A stretch of 33,326 bases of DNA, from contig NZCT01000027.1 of NCBI GenBank assembly GCA_002688355.1, forward strand, positions 1 through 33,326. Direction: 5' to 3'. Below are positions 31,787-33,326 of this stretch, in pieces (position 1 is the stretch's first letter; each line of letters opens with the position of its first letter). The DNA is from an archaeon (GTDB lineage: Archaea > Nanobdellota > Nanobdellia > SCGC-AAA011-G17 > GW2011-AR20). A program made the position numbers and the translations under genes. A model generated the notes under the pieces. It saw only the letters and a program-made list of their open reading frames with translations, ran no database searches and had not been told where the DNA came from.

Positions 31787-32516
31787 ATTTATTCCAAATT
31801 TTGAGAAAAAATTCTTTATATTGTTTTGCTAAGTATTTACTAGATATTAAAATTGCAGTTGGTGTTGTATCCCAGCTTATAATTAAAACTTTATTTGGAT
31901 ATATTGCTGTATCTCCTGGGAATGAGATTGAACTGTAACGTAACATTTTTTTCTTTTTCATTATATTTAGATTATCTCTATGTGCTTCTTCAAATATTTT
32001 CTTATTTTCTTTAGAGATTAGTAAATGGTCTTTTATTTTTGAGTAATGTTTTTTCATTCCATACCAATTGTAAAATTCATTTATTTTTGAATGAGCATTG
32101 TAATCTCCTGTTGAAAAGCCATACAGATTTTCATCTTTTTTTAGTTCTTCTATTAAACTTAAAGAAATGTTTCTAATTGATTTTAAACCAATGAATAACT
32201 CAGTTGATTGTTTTTCTATTGCTAATTCTTGTTTTGCTTTTAATTTTGGTATTATAGACTCTAGTTTTCTTTCTTTTTCTTTGATTAATGTTAATATATT
32301 TTTAGGGTCTGTAGCTTGAAAGTATTTTGTTTTTCCTTTTATTATATGAGATGATAATCCTTTCTTATTTAATGATTCTAGAACTTCGTAAATTTTTGAG
32401 TTTGGAACTTCTGATTTTTTAATTAAAGGTCCTGTTGTTGTTGAACCTAGTTCTAATAACGCTATGTATACTTTTGACTCTCTTTCTGTTAATCCTGCTT
32501 CTTGGAGTTCTTCCAT
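31779..32516 (-). CDS. TrmB-family transcriptional regulator
   Basis: A 245-residue regulator. The N-terminal winged helix (about 1-70) begins EAGLTERESKVYIALLELGS, followed by IKKSEVPNSKIYEVLESLNK as the recognition part and the wing KGKTKYFQATDP. A helical linker (about 75-105, KEKERKLESIIPKLKAK) joins the C-terminal effector domain, about 140 residues, shorter than sugar-binding TrmB but matching the short TrmB-like form. Its ligand is not known. A TATA-like ACTTAAATATAC is at 32534-32545. It is divergent from the PHPT1-like gene; a GC-rich hairpin lies between their promoters. Confidence 0.85.
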   Translation of the reverse strand: MEELQEAGLTERESKVYIALLELGSTTTGPLIKKSEVPNSKIYEVLESLNKKGLSSHIIKGKTKYFQATDPKNILTLIKEKERKLESIIPKLKAKQELAIEKQSTELFIGLKSIRNISLSLIEELKKDENLYGFSTGDYNAHSKINEFYNWYGMKKHYSKIKDHLLISKENKKIFEEAHRDNLNIMKKKKMLRYSSISFPGDTAIYPNKVLIISWDTTPTAILISSKYLAKQYKEFFLKIWNKSN

Positions 32517-32558
32517 AGTTTTAGTTTGTTTTTAGTATATTTAAGTGTTTTTATTACT

Positions 32559-32573
32559 ACCCCTCATGGGGGT
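32559..32573. promoter_or_regulatory. GC-rich inverted repeat between divergent promoters
   Basis: ACCCCTCATGGGGGT forms a 5-bp stem (ACCCC/GGGGT) around TCATG. It lies between the TATA boxes of the TrmB-like gene (about 32534-32545) and of the plus-strand gene (CTTTATATGA, about 32581-32590). It stands out in AT-rich surroundings and is a candidate operator for the TrmB-like protein. Confidence 0.4.
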
Positions 32574-32637
32574 GAATAATCTTTATATGATGTTTATAGT
32601 TATTACTTTTTAATGATAATTAAGGAGAATAGATAAA

Positions 32638-33018
32638 ATGGAAAAAAATCAAGATTTAATTGAAAGAGAAGTCCTCATATCCGCTATGGATTATCTAGGT
32701 GAACAACATCAAAAGTACGTAGCAATTGAATTTGGTAATGGAGATTATAAAATTGCCTCCATAAATGAAGAATATCATGAGGGTGTTGCTAAATGGTATG
32801 CTAATTTAACCAATACAAGCATAGAAGAAAATCCAGAAGGAAATTTAGAATTTAAAATACTTGGTGGTGGAATGTTCATGATAAACATGGGAGATAAGAA
32901 AATAGAGATTTATGGTGAAAGCACTCAATATGGCGAGGATCCAAATCGAGAGAAAACATTAGATATGTTAAAAGATGATGATGATCCTGAATGGGATATC
33001 ACCATAAAAAATGATTAA
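32638..33018 (+). CDS. Janus/PHPT1-like protein (phosphohistidine phosphatase family)
   Basis: A 126-residue protein. Strand KYVAIEF, then EEYHEGVAKWYANL (His47), then LEFKILGGGMFMINMGDKKI and IYGESTQYGEDPNREKT line up with the eukaryotic 14-kDa phosphohistidine phosphatase PHPT1 and Drosophila Janus/Ocnus: the GGG-R/M-I, D-KKI-x-x-YG and S-x-x-YG-x-A/D motifs, and the E-Y-H motif whose His is catalytic in PHPT1. So removal of phosphate from histidine is possible, but function is inferred only. A Shine-Dalgarno AAGGAGA lies about 11 bases before the start. The next gene is a receiver protein, 15 bases on. Confidence 0.6.
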   Translation: MEKNQDLIEREVLISAMDYLGEQHQKYVAIEFGNGDYKIASINEEYHEGVAKWYANLTNTSIEENPEGNLEFKILGGGMFMINMGDKKIEIYGESTQYGEDPNREKTLDMLKDDDDPEWDITIKND

Positions 33019-33033
33019 TTAGGAGAGCAAAAA

Positions 33034-33326
33034 ATGGAAAATGAACAACTTGAAAAAATATTAATTGTAGAAGACAACCCAGAACATTTGGAAGATGCAA
33101 GAAGAAAAATGCAAGGAATTGTGAGTGTTGAAGTTGATTATGCAACTAATTTAAATGAAGCTTTACAATATTTGTCAGATAATAATTATGATGGGATAAT
33201 CAGTGATGTATTCTTTCCAATTTCTTTAAAAGATATTAGAGATGAGGAAAAAATAGAAGAAATTTATAGTATCATAAAGGAGCCAATATTAAGAATTAAG
33301 GAATTGATTCCAGATTTTTCTGAAGA
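33034..33326 (+). CDS. Response-regulator receiver protein (cut by window end)
   Basis: The frame is open from the ATG at 33034 to the window edge, giving 97 residues. It starts MENEQLEKILIVEDNPEHLE: LIVEDN holds the acidic pocket, and IISDVFFP (about residues 56-63) the phospho-acceptor Asp in the normal position. The segment after it has an insert (ISLKDIRDEEKIEEIYSII) before any Thr/Lys-containing part, so the Lys site cannot be seen here. A Shine-Dalgarno AGGAGAG precedes the start by about seven bases. It is 15 bases after the PHPT1-like gene and is probably in one operon with it. Confidence 0.75.
   Translation, partial: MENEQLEKILIVEDNPEHLEDARRKMQGIVSVEVDYATNLNEALQYLSDNNYDGIISDVFFPISLKDIRDEEKIEEIYSIIKEPILRIKELIPDFSE

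Noticed and set aside
1-33326. CRISPR array or rRNA genes
   Set aside because: No regularly spaced identical repeats with unique spacers and no conserved rRNA stretches were seen; the only regular repeats are the short sets listed.

Overview
The window is a very AT-rich, gene-dense piece of an archaeal chromosome. It carries the archaeal replication genes Orc1/Cdc6 and both subunits of the archaea-specific DNA polymerase D, a membrane-anchored LonB, a RadB-like recombinase, and archaeal promoters (TATA boxes about 25-30 nt before many start codons, giving leaderless messages). The low GC, very short genes, bacterial-type SerRS and many small orphan proteins suggest a DPANN archaeon of the Pacearchaeota/Woesearchaeota type. 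That lineage call is inference from general character; no marker phylogeny could be run.

Layout. 1-5.9 kb: RadB-like ATPase and a membrane-anchored S16 protease (+), convergent with a minus-strand run SerRS - small protein - metallophosphoesterase - type IA topoisomerase. 5.9-12.9 kb: an accessory-looking region with small winged-helix regulators (one PadR-like), a tRNA-Lys(CUU) gene with a 13-nt intron at an unusual position, two very short genes, a catalytic-domain-only tyrosine recombinase followed by a possible nuclease-fold protein, many small orphans, and two related coiled-coil/winged-helix proteins separated by a GC-rich palindrome cluster. 12.9-18.1 kb: a SecB-like protein, ArgRS, a winged-helix protein, LonB, an XRE regulator, an orphan and a PRC-barrel protein. 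18.1-27.8 kb: a 540-bp non-coding AT-rich stretch with ORB-like motifs in opposite orientations (candidate replication origin), then orc1/cdc6 and PolD small subunit in one operon, a convergent lamin-tail surface protein, and PolD large subunit interrupted in its catalytic motif by a 481-residue intein ending in Gln. 27.8-33.3 kb: a TctA-like membrane protein with an OB-fold partner, TyrRS, GNAT, nucleotidyltransferase-like and NTF2-like genes, a TrmB-type regulator, and a divergent pair: a Janus/PHPT1-like (phosphohistidine phosphatase family) protein followed by a response-regulator receiver gene cut by the window end.

How it fits together. The centre is a replication locus: origin, initiator and replicative polymerase lie next to each other, as is known for Thermococcales. 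RadB, TopA and LonB are housekeeping DNA and proteostasis functions. The 6-13 kb part looks like a chromosomal island or a plastic zone beside a tRNA gene, but I found no flanking att duplication. The most unusual items are the tRNA intron position, the Gln-ending PolD intein, the GC-rich palindrome between the paired regulators, and the PHPT1-like/receiver pair.
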